Assembly (NCBI RefSeq): GCF_021044775.1
Contig: NZ_JAJNOQ010000012.1
Span: forward strand, 1 to 64,000
Length of the DNA: 64,000 bases
Direction of reading: 5' to 3'
Source of the DNA: Paraeggerthella hominis
Lineage (GTDB): Bacteria; Actinomycetota; Coriobacteriia; Coriobacteriales; Eggerthellaceae
Part shown: one piece after another, positions 33,565 to 41,984 of the stretch
Position numbering within the stretch: the stretch's first letter is position 1
Layout: the number at the start of each line of letters is the position of its first letter
Made by a program: the position numbers and the translations under genes
The notes under the pieces: model-generated
Databases searched by the model: none
What the model saw: the letters and a program-made list of their open reading frames with translations, nothing else
Told to the model about the DNA's origin: nothing

Positions 33565-34947
33565 ATGACCGAGCAAGCCCCTTACCGCCTGTACCTGCGC
33601 GAAGACCAGATCCCGACCCAATGGTACAACCTGCGGGCCGACATGCCGGAAAAGCCCGAGCCTTTGCGCCTGCCCGACGGTCGCGTGGCCGAAGCCGCCG
33701 ACCTGGCGCCCGTGTTCTGCGACGAGCTGGTGCGCCAAGAGCTCGACGACGCCACGCCTTGCTTCGACATTCCCGATCCCGTTCGGGAGATGTACCGCAT
33801 CTACCGGCCTTCGCCGCTGTGCCGCGCCTACAACCTGGAGCGCGCGTTGGACACGCCCGCGAAGATCTACTACAAGTTCGAGGGCAACAACACGTCGGGC
33901 TCGCACAAGCTGAACTCCGCCATCGCGCAGGCGTACTACGCGAAGGCTCAGGACCTCGACGGGATCACCACCGAAACGGGCGCGGGGCAGTGGGGCACGG
34001 CGCTTGCGGAGGCCTCGGCGCATTTCGGCCTGAATCTCGACGTGTTCATGGTGAAGTGCTCCTACGAGCAGAAGCCGTTTCGCCGCAACATCATGGAGAC
34101 GTTCGGCGCGAACGTGACGCCCTCTCCTTCCGACACCACCGAAATCGGCCGCAGGATGCTCTCCGAGCGCCCTGATTCGTCCGGCTCGCTGGGCACCGCC
34201 ATTTCCGAGGCGGTGGAGCGCGCGCTCAACATTCCGCAGAACAAGGGCCGCTACACTTTGGGAAGCGTGCTCAACCAGGTTGCGCTGCACCAATCCGTCA
34301 TCGGGCTGGAAAGCTACGCTGCGCTTCAAGAGCTGGGGGAGTACCCGGACGTGGTCGTCGGCTGTGCGGGCGGCGGGTCGAACCTGGCCGGGCTGATCGC
34401 GCCGTTCATGCGCGACAAGCTGCGCGGAAGCAGGCCCGATACGCGTTTCGTGGCCGTAGAGCCTGCAAGCTGCCCCAGCTTGACGCGCGGGCGCTTCGCC
34501 TACGACTTCGCCGACACGGGCCGCACCTGCCCGATGGCGAAGATGTACACGCTTGGAAACGGATTCCTCCCCAGCCCCGACCACGCCGGCGGGCTGCGCT
34601 ATCACGGTATGAGCCCCATCGTGTCGAAGCTCAAGCACGACGGCTTTTTGGATGCGGTCGCCGTGAAGCAGACCGACGTGTTCGCCGCTGCCGTGGAGTT
34701 CGCGCGGCTTGAGACCATCCTGCCCGCGCCCGAGAGCGCGCACGCCATCTACCAGGCCATGGAGGAAGCGAAGGCGTGCAGGGAGGCGAACGAGGAGAAG
34801 ACCATCCTGTTCTGCTTAACCGGAACCGGCTACTTCGATATGAAGGCGTACGACGCTTACAACAAGGGCGTGCTGGGCGATTACGAGCCCACCGACGAGG
34901 AGCTGGCCGTCGGCTTCGCCAGCATACCGCGCATCGAGGGGCTGTAG
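33565..34947 (+). CDS. trpB2: Tryptophan synthase beta chain, TrpB2 type
   Basis: The 460-residue PLP enzyme is longer than TrpB1 (about 400). It has the TrpB2 hallmarks RPSPL, FEGNNTSGSHKLNSA with the PLP lysine at 115, GAGQWGTAL and CAGGGSNLAGL. It makes tryptophan from indole and serine; TrpB2 usually works without TrpA, and no trpA is adjacent. AAGGAA precedes the ATG. Expression is predicted to depend on tryptophan through the attenuator directly upstream. Confidence 0.93.
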   Translation: MTEQAPYRLYLREDQIPTQWYNLRADMPEKPEPLRLPDGRVAEAADLAPVFCDELVRQELDDATPCFDIPDPVREMYRIYRPSPLCRAYNLERALDTPAKIYYKFEGNNTSGSHKLNSAIAQAYYAKAQDLDGITTETGAGQWGTALAEASAHFGLNLDVFMVKCSYEQKPFRRNIMETFGANVTPSPSDTTEIGRRMLSERPDSSGSLGTAISEAVERALNIPQNKGRYTLGSVLNQVALHQSVIGLESYAALQELGEYPDVVVGCAGGGSNLAGLIAPFMRDKLRGSRPDTRFVAVEPASCPSLTRGRFAYDFADTGRTCPMAKMYTLGNGFLPSPDHAGGLRYHGMSPIVSKLKHDGFLDAVAVKQTDVFAAAVEFARLETILPAPESAHAIYQAMEEAKACREANEEKTILFCLTGTGYFDMKAYDAYNKGVLGDYEPTDEELAVGFASIPRIEGL

Positions 34948-34983
34948 CGCGCGCCGTGGCGCTGGCGGCCGCTCGATGGTACC

Positions 34984-35679
34984 ATGGTCGGCATGACTCT
35001 TTTTCATGCCGACCATATCTCGGTCTCCCATGTTCGCGACGGGCGGGCCGTGCCGCTGTTCCACGATGCGTGCTTGCGCTTGGAAGGCGGGCTCATCTAC
35101 GACTTGACGGGCGCTTCCGGGTCGGGCAAGTCCACGCTTTTGCGCGCGTGCGCGCTCATGATCGCCCGAGACGCCGGCAGCCTGTACTTGCAGGGGCGGT
35201 CTTCGGACGGGTTCGGGCCGCAGGAATGGCGGCGGCAGGTGTGCCTCGTGCCGCAGCAACCCGCTCTTGTTGCGGGGACGGTGCGGGACAACCTCGTGCT
35301 GCCGTGGCGCCTCAAGGTGAACGCCGCGTCCCAGCCTCCGAGCGACGGCGAGCTTGCTCGCTTGCTGTGCCTTGCCGGCCTTGAAGAGGTGGAGCTTTCG
35401 CGGGACGCGTCGCGCTTGTCGGGCGGGCAGCAGGCGCGCGTGGCCTTGCTGCGCTCGTTCGCCACGAAGCCGAAGGTCTTTCTGCTCGACGAGGTGGACG
35501 CGGCGCTCGATTCCGCTTCCTCGCAGGCGATCAGTCGTTTGACAAGGGATTACGTCGGCTCCGATGCAACGTGCTTGCGCATCCGGCATCGGTCGGCCGA
35601 CGGGTACGCTGCGGGAACCTATACGCTTGAGGACGGCGCGCTGTCCTACGTTGCGGCGGGAAGCGGGGGTCGTTCGTGA
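34984..35679 (+). CDS. fetA: FetA-like ABC ATPase
   Basis: The 231-residue ATPase has Walker A GASGSGKST (about 42-50), LVPQQPALVAGTVRDNL, signature RLSGGQQARVAL and Walker B VFLLDEVDAALD. It resembles FetA/YbbL, which with FetB exports iron and eases oxidative stress. The start may be 34984 or 34993; neither has a clear ribosome site. The permease GTG overlaps its stop (GTGA). It lies 36 nt after trpB2 with no terminator between, so read-through is possible. Confidence 0.82.
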   Translation: MVGMTLFHADHISVSHVRDGRAVPLFHDACLRLEGGLIYDLTGASGSGKSTLLRACALMIARDAGSLYLQGRSSDGFGPQEWRRQVCLVPQQPALVAGTVRDNLVLPWRLKVNAASQPPSDGELARLLCLAGLEEVELSRDASRLSGGQQARVALLRSFATKPKVFLLDEVDAALDSASSQAISRLTRDYVGSDATCLRIRHRSADGYAAGTYTLEDGALSYVAAGSGGRS

Positions 35680-36479
35680 GCGGCGTGGTGGATATCGGGT
35701 ACGTGGAGCTGTTCGCCGCGAGCGCGCTCATGCTGGTGGCGGGCCTGGTGTCGTGGAAGCTCGAGCTGGGGCAGACGCGGCGCATCGCCGTTTCCGCCGC
35801 GCGCATGTTCGCGCAGCTTCTGGCGGCGGGATTCGTGCTCATGTACCTGTTCGAGCACCAGACCTGGTGGCTCGTCCTCTTGGCGCTGGCCGTGATGGTG
35901 ACGGCGGCCACGCAGATTGCAACCTCGCGCGTGAAAAGCTCGGTGCCGGGGCTTCGCGCGGCGGTGTTCGCGTCGCTGTTCTCGTCGTCGATCGCCGTGG
36001 GCTTCGTGGTGGTGGAAGGGGTCATGCACGCCGATCCTTGGTACAACGCGCGGCAGCTCATTCCCATTGCGGGCATGATCATCGGAAACGCGATGTCGGC
36101 CATCGCGGTTGCCATCGACCGGCTGTTCGCGGACATGGATTCGCGCTCCAACGAGATGTTCGCGCTCGTGGCGCTTGGCGCTACGCCGAAAGAAGCGGCG
36201 TTCCCGTCGATCAAGGCCGCTATCGGCGCGGGCATGACGCCGGTGCTGGCCACCATGTCGGCCGCCGGGATCGTTGCCATCCCCGGCATGATGTCGGGCC
36301 AGCTTTTGGCGGGAGCCGATCCTCTGGCGGCGGCGAAATACCAGATCGTGGTCATGCTCATGCTGTCGGCGGCCAATACGGTGGCCATCGTTTCGGCCTG
36401 CTTTCTCACGTATCGCAAGCGTTTCGCGCCCGATGGATATTATTTGGACAAGGGAATACGTCCCGATAATCCTCTATAA
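35676..36479 (+). CDS. fetB: FetB-like iron export permease
   Basis: The 267-residue UPF0014/FetB-family membrane protein has about seven helices, with the family segment RQLIPIAGMIIGNAMSAIAVA and then EMFALVALGATPKEAA and IPGMMSGQLLAGADPL. The GTG at 35676 is translationally coupled to fetA by a 4-bp overlap. Together the two genes encode a putative metal exporter. Confidence 0.87.
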   Translation: MSGVVDIGYVELFAASALMLVAGLVSWKLELGQTRRIAVSAARMFAQLLAAGFVLMYLFEHQTWWLVLLALAVMVTAATQIATSRVKSSVPGLRAAVFASLFSSSIAVGFVVVEGVMHADPWYNARQLIPIAGMIIGNAMSAIAVAIDRLFADMDSRSNEMFALVALGATPKEAAFPSIKAAIGAGMTPVLATMSAAGIVAIPGMMSGQLLAGADPLAAAKYQIVVMLMLSAANTVAIVSACFLTYRKRFAPDGYYLDKGIRPDNPL

Positions 36480-36505
36480 TCTTGCTGACGTGAAAGGACG
36501 GCTCC

Positions 36506-36871
36506 GTGGCTTCTGGCGATACCAAATTCTCCCATATCACCGTTAACGCTGACGACGATGACGATTTCGTGATCCAAGCGGGCCTTCGCCCGTCCGCGCC
36601 TGCCCCCGAGCCCGCCCAAACGGACGGCGCGGTGCCGTCCGAGCCCTCTTTCGACGCGCCCTCTTCGACCGAGGACGAGCGGGAGGCGTCGGCGGCCGAC
36701 GACGCGAGGCCTTCGAGCGCAGGCTCGAAGAGTTCGAAGAAGGGCTACCGCGAGACGACCGCGGAAGACCTTGAGGTCGAACCGATGTCCGCGATGCAGA
36801 AGATCATCATCGCGGTGGCGCTTCTGGCCATCGTCGGCTTCATTGCGTACTATGTACTCTTTATGCGCTAG
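36506..36871 (+). CDS. Small C-tail-anchored protein
   Basis: This 121-residue protein has an acidic, Pro/Ser-rich, probably disordered N-terminal 90 residues and one C-terminal helix (KIIIAVALLAIVGFIAYYVLF) ending in MR. That topology places the bulk in the cytoplasm. I recognise no domain. The GTG start follows AAAGGA. TATAAT at 36475-36480 is a good -10 just upstream. The next gene, also bitopic, starts 34 nt later. Confidence 0.65.
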   Translation: MASGDTKFSHITVNADDDDDFVIQAGLRPSAPAPEPAQTDGAVPSEPSFDAPSSTEDEREASAADDARPSSAGSKSSKKGYRETTAEDLEVEPMSAMQKIIIAVALLAIVGFIAYYVLFMR

Positions 36872-36905
36872 CGAATGCGCCTGCGCCCAGTAGGAAGGTG
36901 CTTCG

Positions 36906-38054
36906 ATGCCCAAACACGCTGCAAACGAACCCAACGGCACTTCGAGCCACAAAGACGATTTCGCCTCCGATGAGCGGATCGGCCTGACCGAGGCGTTCTC
37001 CCCGGTGAGCGCGGCGGTCGATCCTACAGAGGACCGCTCTGACGAAGAGGGGCGAATCGGCCTGACCGAGGCGTTCGCTCCCGTGGCTGACGGCGCCCAC
37101 GCAGGCGGCTTCAGCTACCGCGGGGACAACGCCGACGAATACCCCGACGCCTTCGAGAGCCTTGAGCCCGTGGAGGCGCCTCCCTTGCTGTTCGGGGACG
37201 ATCCCGTTGCGGTCCAGCCCGAACCGGCCAAGGGCAAGCACGGCAAGAAGGAGAAGCCCTTCGTTCCGCCCCATCAGCGCAAGTCCCGTCGCATGCGCAA
37301 GATTCTCATCGCCATTGTCATCCTGCTGATCCTGCTCATGGGCGCGCTGTGCTTTTTCGTGTGGCAGTGGTTCGAAGAGAGCAGGCTGGTGGCCGCTCAG
37401 CAAGCTCAAGAGCAGCAAAGCGCCCAGGAAGTCGGCGCTATGCAGCAAAGCCAGAGCGAAACCAAGGACGCCAGCACCACCGTGGCGAAGAAGACGCAGG
37501 TCCCCTCGCTCACGTCGCTGCTTGGCATGACGAAGGACGAGGCCGTGACGGCGCTCAAGCGCGGCGCGACCGAAACCAGCTCCAAGGAGGTCAACGAGGA
37601 GGGCAACCCCGTCAAGACCAACGTAACGGTGGCGCTTACCGACGAGCCTGCCGATACGCGTTCGGGCACGCCTACGGTGTACCTGGGCCTGAACGAAGAG
37701 GGCAAGGTCATTCAAGCCGGCTACTCGGCGGCCACCGCATCGCTTGGCTACGGCTCGCTGAGCTTCGTCGATGCTGTGAAAAACGAGCACATTGTAGAGA
37801 AAACGCTGCAGGAGGCCGGCGTGAGCGTGCCGGAGGGTTCCGTGGAGCTGCCGTCCGACAAGTCGACGTACTCCGAGTACGCCAGCGACGGCACGACGCT
37901 CGTGAAGGAAACGTGCTCCTTCTCGGGCACCGTGGAGTTCGGCGGCGCGCCCCATCAGTGGTCGAGCGTTCTTCTGTACAACTACTCGACGGCGAACACC
38001 TCGGGCAACTTGGCCGACACCATCCGCATCATCTACGTGTACGTCAACGCGTAA
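36906..38054 (+). CDS. Bitopic membrane protein with paired RIGLTEAF motifs
   Basis: I do not recognise this 382-residue protein. The cytoplasmic N-terminal half is acidic and disordered and carries RIGLTEAF twice (residues 24-31 and 50-57). A basic stretch (KSRRMRK) and one helix (about 132-155) follow. The extracellular part has a Gln-rich linker and a 190-residue domain opening VPSLTSLLGMTKDEAVTAL, similar in style to PASTA-like starts. Paired short motifs suggest binding to a cytoplasmic partner (inference). AGGAAGG precedes the ATG. Confidence 0.65.
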   Translation: MPKHAANEPNGTSSHKDDFASDERIGLTEAFSPVSAAVDPTEDRSDEEGRIGLTEAFAPVADGAHAGGFSYRGDNADEYPDAFESLEPVEAPPLLFGDDPVAVQPEPAKGKHGKKEKPFVPPHQRKSRRMRKILIAIVILLILLMGALCFFVWQWFEESRLVAAQQAQEQQSAQEVGAMQQSQSETKDASTTVAKKTQVPSLTSLLGMTKDEAVTALKRGATETSSKEVNEEGNPVKTNVTVALTDEPADTRSGTPTVYLGLNEEGKVIQAGYSAATASLGYGSLSFVDAVKNEHIVEKTLQEAGVSVPEGSVELPSDKSTYSEYASDGTTLVKETCSFSGTVEFGGAPHQWSSVLLYNYSTANTSGNLADTIRIIYVYVNA

Positions 38055-38091
38055 GAACTCGCCCTGCGACGACAGGGACGGACTCTGCGAA

Positions 38092-38118
38092 AACGCCGCC
38101 GCTTCGAGGCGGCGTTTC
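38092..38118 (+). terminator. Terminator after bitopic protein gene
   Basis: AAACGCCGCC (38092-38101) and GGCGGCGTTT (38109-38118) form a perfect 10-bp stem with a 7-nt loop; the tail TCTCGTTCTCTC is only moderately T-rich. Confidence 0.75.
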
Positions 38119-38130
38119 TCGTTCTCTCAT

Positions 38131-38159
38131 TGATTTCGTCTACGCTTACCGTTAGAGTT
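38131..38159 (+). promoter_or_regulatory. Promoter of dhaL operon
   Basis: TTGATT (38131-38136) and TAGAGT (38154-38159) are separated by exactly 17 nt, 33 nt before the dhaL start. Confidence 0.6.
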
Positions 38160-38192
38160 AGGGCAATCGACTTTCATCGGGAAAGGGGTCCT

Positions 38193-38822
38193 ATGATCGA
38201 TCGCGACGCGTTTGGGCGCATGCTGGACGAAAGCGCCCGCTTGCTGCTGGAGAACGCCGAGGTGCTAAGCGACATCGATTCCAAATTCGGCGACGGGGAT
38301 CACGGCATCACCATCACCAAGATAGCCAAGCTCGTCCAAGAGCAGGTTGCGGGGTGGGATCCCGACCAGTCGATCAAAGACTTCCTCGATGATCTGGGCA
38401 TGGCCGCCATGGCGGTGCGCGGGGGATCGGCCGGCCCGCTTTACGGCACGATGATCGGCGGCTTGGGCGTCCATCTTGCCGACGACGAGAGCGCTATCGA
38501 TGCGGATGCGGCGCGCCGGATGTTCGCCGGCTGCTTGGCCGAGATGCAGGATATCACGAATGCCCAGGTGGGGGACAAGACCATGATGGACGCGCTCATT
38601 CCTGCGGTCGAGGCGTCGCAGACGTGCGCTTCGGACGATCCGGCTGCGGTGTTCGCTGCGGCGGCCGAGGCGGCCGAGGCCGGCGCGAAGGCGAGCGAGG
38701 GCTTCGCTTCCAAATTCGGTCGCGCGCGCAGTTACGGTGATCAGACTATCGGCACGCCCGACGCGGGCGCCGTCTCAACTTCGTTGTTCTTGCGCGGTCT
38801 CGCCGGGGGCGTGTCGCACTGA
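38193..38822 (+). CDS. dhaL: Dihydroxyacetone kinase L subunit
   Basis: The 209-residue protein has the DhaL ADP/Mg site GDGDHG (33-38), with RGGSAGPLYG and the late GDQTIGTPDAGA. In the PTS-type kinase, DhaL carries a bound ADP that is re-phosphorylated by DhaM and passes phosphate to the substrate held by DhaK. No DhaM is encoded here. AAAGGGG precedes the ATG. It is the first gene of a four-gene operon, where the order dhaL-dhaK is reversed from the usual. Confidence 0.87.
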   Translation: MIDRDAFGRMLDESARLLLENAEVLSDIDSKFGDGDHGITITKIAKLVQEQVAGWDPDQSIKDFLDDLGMAAMAVRGGSAGPLYGTMIGGLGVHLADDESAIDADAARRMFAGCLAEMQDITNAQVGDKTMMDALIPAVEASQTCASDDPAAVFAAAAEAAEAGAKASEGFASKFGRARSYGDQTIGTPDAGAVSTSLFLRGLAGGVSH

Positions 38823-38895
38823 TTCAGGAATCGGGCCTGCTGCCGAGCGCAGCGGGCCTTTCTTTTCCATCGTCCATCTTGCAAGGAGGAGCACT

Positions 38896-39894
38896 ATGAG
38901 CATGAAGAAGTTCATCAACGACCCCGAGGATCTTACCGCGGAACTGCTCGAAGGCCTGGCCTTGGCCAATTCCGACATCCTCGAACTGGGCGAGGATAAC
39001 ATGGTTATCAACAAGAAGCTGGCCGAAGCCGACCGCGTGACCATCGTCACGCAGGGCGGAAGCGGACACGAGCCGGCTATCGAGGGCTTCGTGGGCGAGG
39101 GCATGGTCGACATCGACGTGGTGGGCGACATCTTCGCCGCGCCCGGCCCGCAGGCGTGCGTCGACGCCATCAAGCTGGCCGACAAGGGCAAGGGCGTGCT
39201 CTACATCGTGCTCAACCATGCGGGCGACATGCTGACGGGCAACATGACCATGAAGCAGTGCAAGAAGCAGGGCTTGAACGTGGTGAAGGTGGTCACGCAG
39301 GAAGACATCGCCAACGCCCCGCGCGAAAACGGCGACGATCGCCGCGGCCTGGTGGGATGCATCCCCACGTACAAGATCGCAGGAGCCGCAGCCGCCGAGG
39401 GCATGAGCTTGGAAGAGGTGGCCGCCGTCGCGCAGCGCTTCGCCGACAACATGGCCACGCTGGCGGTGGCCGTGCGCGGTGCCACCCATCCTCAGACGGG
39501 AACGCTGCTTGCCGAGCTCGAGGACGACGAGATGGAAATCGGCATGGGCCAGCACGGCGAGGAAGGCGGCGGCCGTCAGCCGATGAAGTCCGCCGACGAA
39601 ACCGCGGCCATCATGGTGAACGCGCTGGTAAACGACATCGGCATCAAGCCGGGCGAGCGCGTCATGCTGATCATCAACGGCTCGGGCGCTACGACGCTCA
39701 TGGAGCAGCTTATCGTGTACCGCGCCGCGGTCAAGGAGCTGGCGAAGCAGGATATCGAGGTGGTCGCGAACTTCGTCGGCGAGATGCTGACCGTTCAGGA
39801 GCAGGCCGGCTTCCAGATGTTCATGGCCCGCATGGACGACGAGCTGCTGCGTCTATGGAACGCCCCCTGCAACACGCCGTACCTCAAGAAGTAG
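38896..39894 (+). CDS. dhaK: Dihydroxyacetone kinase K subunit-like
   Basis: The 332-residue protein has GGSGHEP (His58) and the substrate-binding histidine that forms a hemiaminal (His220, in GMGQHGEEGGG). In Escherichia coli that segment is GIHGEPG, so the pocket is altered and the substrate could be another short ketose such as erythrulose. AAGGAGGAG precedes the ATG. It should work with the upstream DhaL; its product would feed the aldolase encoded 8 nt downstream. Confidence 0.87.
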   Translation: MSMKKFINDPEDLTAELLEGLALANSDILELGEDNMVINKKLAEADRVTIVTQGGSGHEPAIEGFVGEGMVDIDVVGDIFAAPGPQACVDAIKLADKGKGVLYIVLNHAGDMLTGNMTMKQCKKQGLNVVKVVTQEDIANAPRENGDDRRGLVGCIPTYKIAGAAAAEGMSLEEVAAVAQRFADNMATLAVAVRGATHPQTGTLLAELEDDEMEIGMGQHGEEGGGRQPMKSADETAAIMVNALVNDIGIKPGERVMLIINGSGATTLMEQLIVYRAAVKELAKQDIEVVANFVGEMLTVQEQAGFQMFMARMDDELLRLWNAPCNTPYLKK

Positions 39895-39902
39895 GGGCCG
39901 GT

Positions 39903-40754
39903 ATGCTCACTTCCATGAGTGCCGTCCTTGATTGGGCGGAGGAGCGCGGTTGCGCGGCGGCGGCGTTCGACACGCCGAACCTCGAGCTTTTGCTGGCGGC
40001 CATCTCGGCTGCCGAGGCCCGCAACGAGCCGGTCATCATCCAGCACGCTCAACTGCACGAGCACGAGACGTCCATCGACGTGATCGGGCCCGTTATGGTT
40101 GCGCGCGCCAAGGCCGCGCGGGTGCCCGTGTGCGTCATGCTTGATCACGGCGAAGACCTCGACTATGTGAAACGTGCGCTCGATCTGGGATTTTCTGCCA
40201 TCATGATCGATGGATCGCAGCTGCCGTACCAGGAAAACGTCGCGCTCACGCGGGCGGCGGTGGAGCTGGCGCGCCGGTACGGGGCCGACGTAGAGGCCGA
40301 GATCGGGTTCACCACGGGCCACGAAGGGCTTGAAGACGCCGACGACGACCGCGAGAACGTGTACACCGATCCTGCGCAGGCCGCCCGCTTCGTGGCCGAT
40401 ACGGGCATCGATGCGCTGGCTGCCAGCGTAGGCACCGTGCACGGCTTCTACCAGGCTGATCCGCAGCTTGACCTCGATCGCATAGCCGAGCTCAAGCGCG
40501 TCTGCGGCGTCCCGCTTGTCATGCACGGCGGCAGCGGGCTTTCGCGCGAGGACACGCGCGCGGCCATTGCGGCCGGCATTCGCAAGATCAACTATTTCAG
40601 CTACATGAGCAATGCGGGCGTGCGTGCCGTGGAGGCGCTCATCGCCGAATCGCACCCCAAGTACTTCCATGCATTGGCCAATGCGGCAACGAAGGCCATG
40701 CAAGCCGATGCCGAGGCCGCCATGGACATGTTCTCCATGGCTCCGTCGGCCTGA
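39903..40754 (+). CDS. Class II (zinc) ketose-bisphosphate aldolase
   Basis: The 283-residue protein follows the FbaA/KbaY/GatY fold: AFDTPNLELLLAAI near the start, the Asp-His pair in MLDHGED, GFSAIMIDGSQLPY, EAEIGFTTGHEG, ASVGTVHGFY and VMHGGSGL. The histidines would bind zinc and the Asp acts as base. Such enzymes join or split DHAP and an aldehyde. Being encoded with DhaK/DhaL suggests that DHAP or a related phosphoketose is made and then used here. Confidence 0.87.
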   Translation: MLTSMSAVLDWAEERGCAAAAFDTPNLELLLAAISAAEARNEPVIIQHAQLHEHETSIDVIGPVMVARAKAARVPVCVMLDHGEDLDYVKRALDLGFSAIMIDGSQLPYQENVALTRAAVELARRYGADVEAEIGFTTGHEGLEDADDDRENVYTDPAQAARFVADTGIDALAASVGTVHGFYQADPQLDLDRIAELKRVCGVPLVMHGGSGLSREDTRAAIAAGIRKINYFSYMSNAGVRAVEALIAESHPKYFHALANAATKAMQADAEAAMDMFSMAPSA

Positions 40755-40788
40755 CGCTGCGAACGACCCGAGACGAGAGGAAACCAGG

Positions 40789-41112
40789 ATGACTGCAACC
40801 TATATGCACATCGGCATTCCCATCACGGAGAAGAAGCCGAACATGACCTACAACGAGGACATGAAGTTCTGGGTGTCCAACGTGGACGATTACGACATGA
40901 AGATCGAGTACCTGAAGTTCGAGGAGGGCACGCCTTTCCCCGAAGAGCTGCACCGTCGCTGGCACGTTGCTTACGCGGTGGACGATCTGGACCGCTACGT
41001 CGAGCAGGCCGATCGTGCTATCTGCGGGCCTATGGATGCGGGTCCGGGGGTTCGCCTTGCGTTTGTCGAGATGGACGGCGCCGTCATCGAGCTGTACGAA
41101 GATAAGAACTAG
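40789..41112 (+). CDS. VOC/glyoxalase-fold-like small protein
   Basis: The 107-residue protein has one half-VOC pattern: MHIGIPITEKKP, a central HVAYAVDDLDRYVEQAD, and the closing LAFVEMDGAVIELYE. The spaced His and terminal Glu fit metal ligands of this superfamily. VOC enzymes isomerise, epimerise or break C-C bonds of small carbonyl compounds. It is the last gene of the dhaL operon, followed by a terminator, so it probably handles a sugar-derived intermediate. AGAGGAAACC precedes the ATG. Confidence 0.7.
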   Translation: MTATYMHIGIPITEKKPNMTYNEDMKFWVSNVDDYDMKIEYLKFEEGTPFPEELHRRWHVAYAVDDLDRYVEQADRAICGPMDAGPGVRLAFVEMDGAVIELYEDKN

Positions 41113-41117
41113 CGTCG

Positions 41118-41159
41118 AGCCCGGTCCTCGCAGCAGCGAAGACCGGGCTTTTCTTTTTT
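41118..41159 (+). terminator. Terminator of dhaL operon
   Basis: AGCCCGGTC (41118-41126) and GACCGGGCT (41141-41149) pair perfectly and are followed by TTTCTTTTTT. Confidence 0.9.
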
Positions 41160-41202
41160 GGAGAGGGGCGCGAAAAGGAGCGCGCTGCCCGAGCGCGGTT
41201 CG

Positions 41203-41616
41203 CTATTCGGCTTCTTCGGCCTGACGGACGGTTTGCACGCTTTCCAGCGATATGGTGGGAATGCGCACGAACATGAGGTAGACCAGAAATGCCGCCACGC
41301 ACCCCAAGATGCCCCAGACGAGGGGCTTTTGAACCAGAAGCGCGCTCGCGCCCATAACGACGAACGATACCGTGAGGATGCGGACCTTGGTTGCGGCCGG
41401 TATGCCGCCGGCTTCCTTGAACGCCGCAACATAGGATTTGTAGACCCTCGTCGAAACGATCCACGCATGGCAGCGCGGAGAGGACTTGGCGAACAGGAAC
41501 GTGGCCAGTAGAAGCAGGGGCGTGGTGGGAAGCACGGGGATGAACACGCCGACGCAACCCAGGATGCAGGCGATCCAGGCTCCGGCGAGCATGAGGATTC
41601 GGGTCAAGCGGCTCAT
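41203..41616 (-). CDS. YbaN/DUF454 family membrane protein
   Basis: This 137-residue protein has the family N-terminal block: a first helix with GCVGVFIPVLPTTPLLLLATFLFAKSSP, then a short amphipathic part with RVYKSYV and a C-terminal hairpin of two helices. Function of the family is unknown. The start at 41616 is set by GGAAGGAAC 5-6 nt upstream. It converges with the VOC gene, and the dhaL operon terminator lies between them. Confidence 0.8.
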   Translation of the reverse strand: MSRLTRILMLAGAWIACILGCVGVFIPVLPTTPLLLLATFLFAKSSPRCHAWIVSTRVYKSYVAAFKEAGGIPAATKVRILTVSFVVMGASALLVQKPLVWGILGCVAAFLVYLMFVRIPTISLESVQTVRQAEEAE

Positions 41617-41851
41617 GGGTTCCTTCCGTCGAACGATGTGCTCGCCAAAGGGCGGGAGGCTTATTCGGTGCCGCGAGTATAGCAAACATGACGTGCGCCG
41701 CATACGGGGTTTTACCCCAGGGGTCCATAACCTCTATGAATCTCCTGGTGTTTTTCGGGCGCTTCTCTTATTCTGTCGGTCGGCCAGGTTCTGGGAAATG
41801 CGTCGTCCCAAACGAAGAAGGGGAGACGCAAAAAAAGTTGCAAGCCGCATA

Positions 41852-41879
41852 TTGTATTTGGTTTGCGCTGTGCTATTAT
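41852..41879 (+). promoter_or_regulatory. Promoter of infC operon
   Basis: TTGTAT (41852-41857) and an extended -10, TGCTATTAT (41871-41879), are 16 nt apart in an AT-rich patch, giving a leader of about 170 nt before infC. Confidence 0.65.
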
Positions 41880-41984
41880 ATACAAGCTGTTTACACAAGC
41901 GAGGGGAAACCCTCCACCTGTTTCGGCGCTTCGGCAGCTGACGGGTCGCTCGAATATTCGGCTTCACAGCCTGATCGAAAAGCG

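Noticed and set aside
33250..33565. T-box riboswitch upstream of trpB2
   Set aside because: No T-box core sequence (GGGTGGNACCGCG-type) is present. The Trp leader peptide and competing hairpins explain the terminator better.
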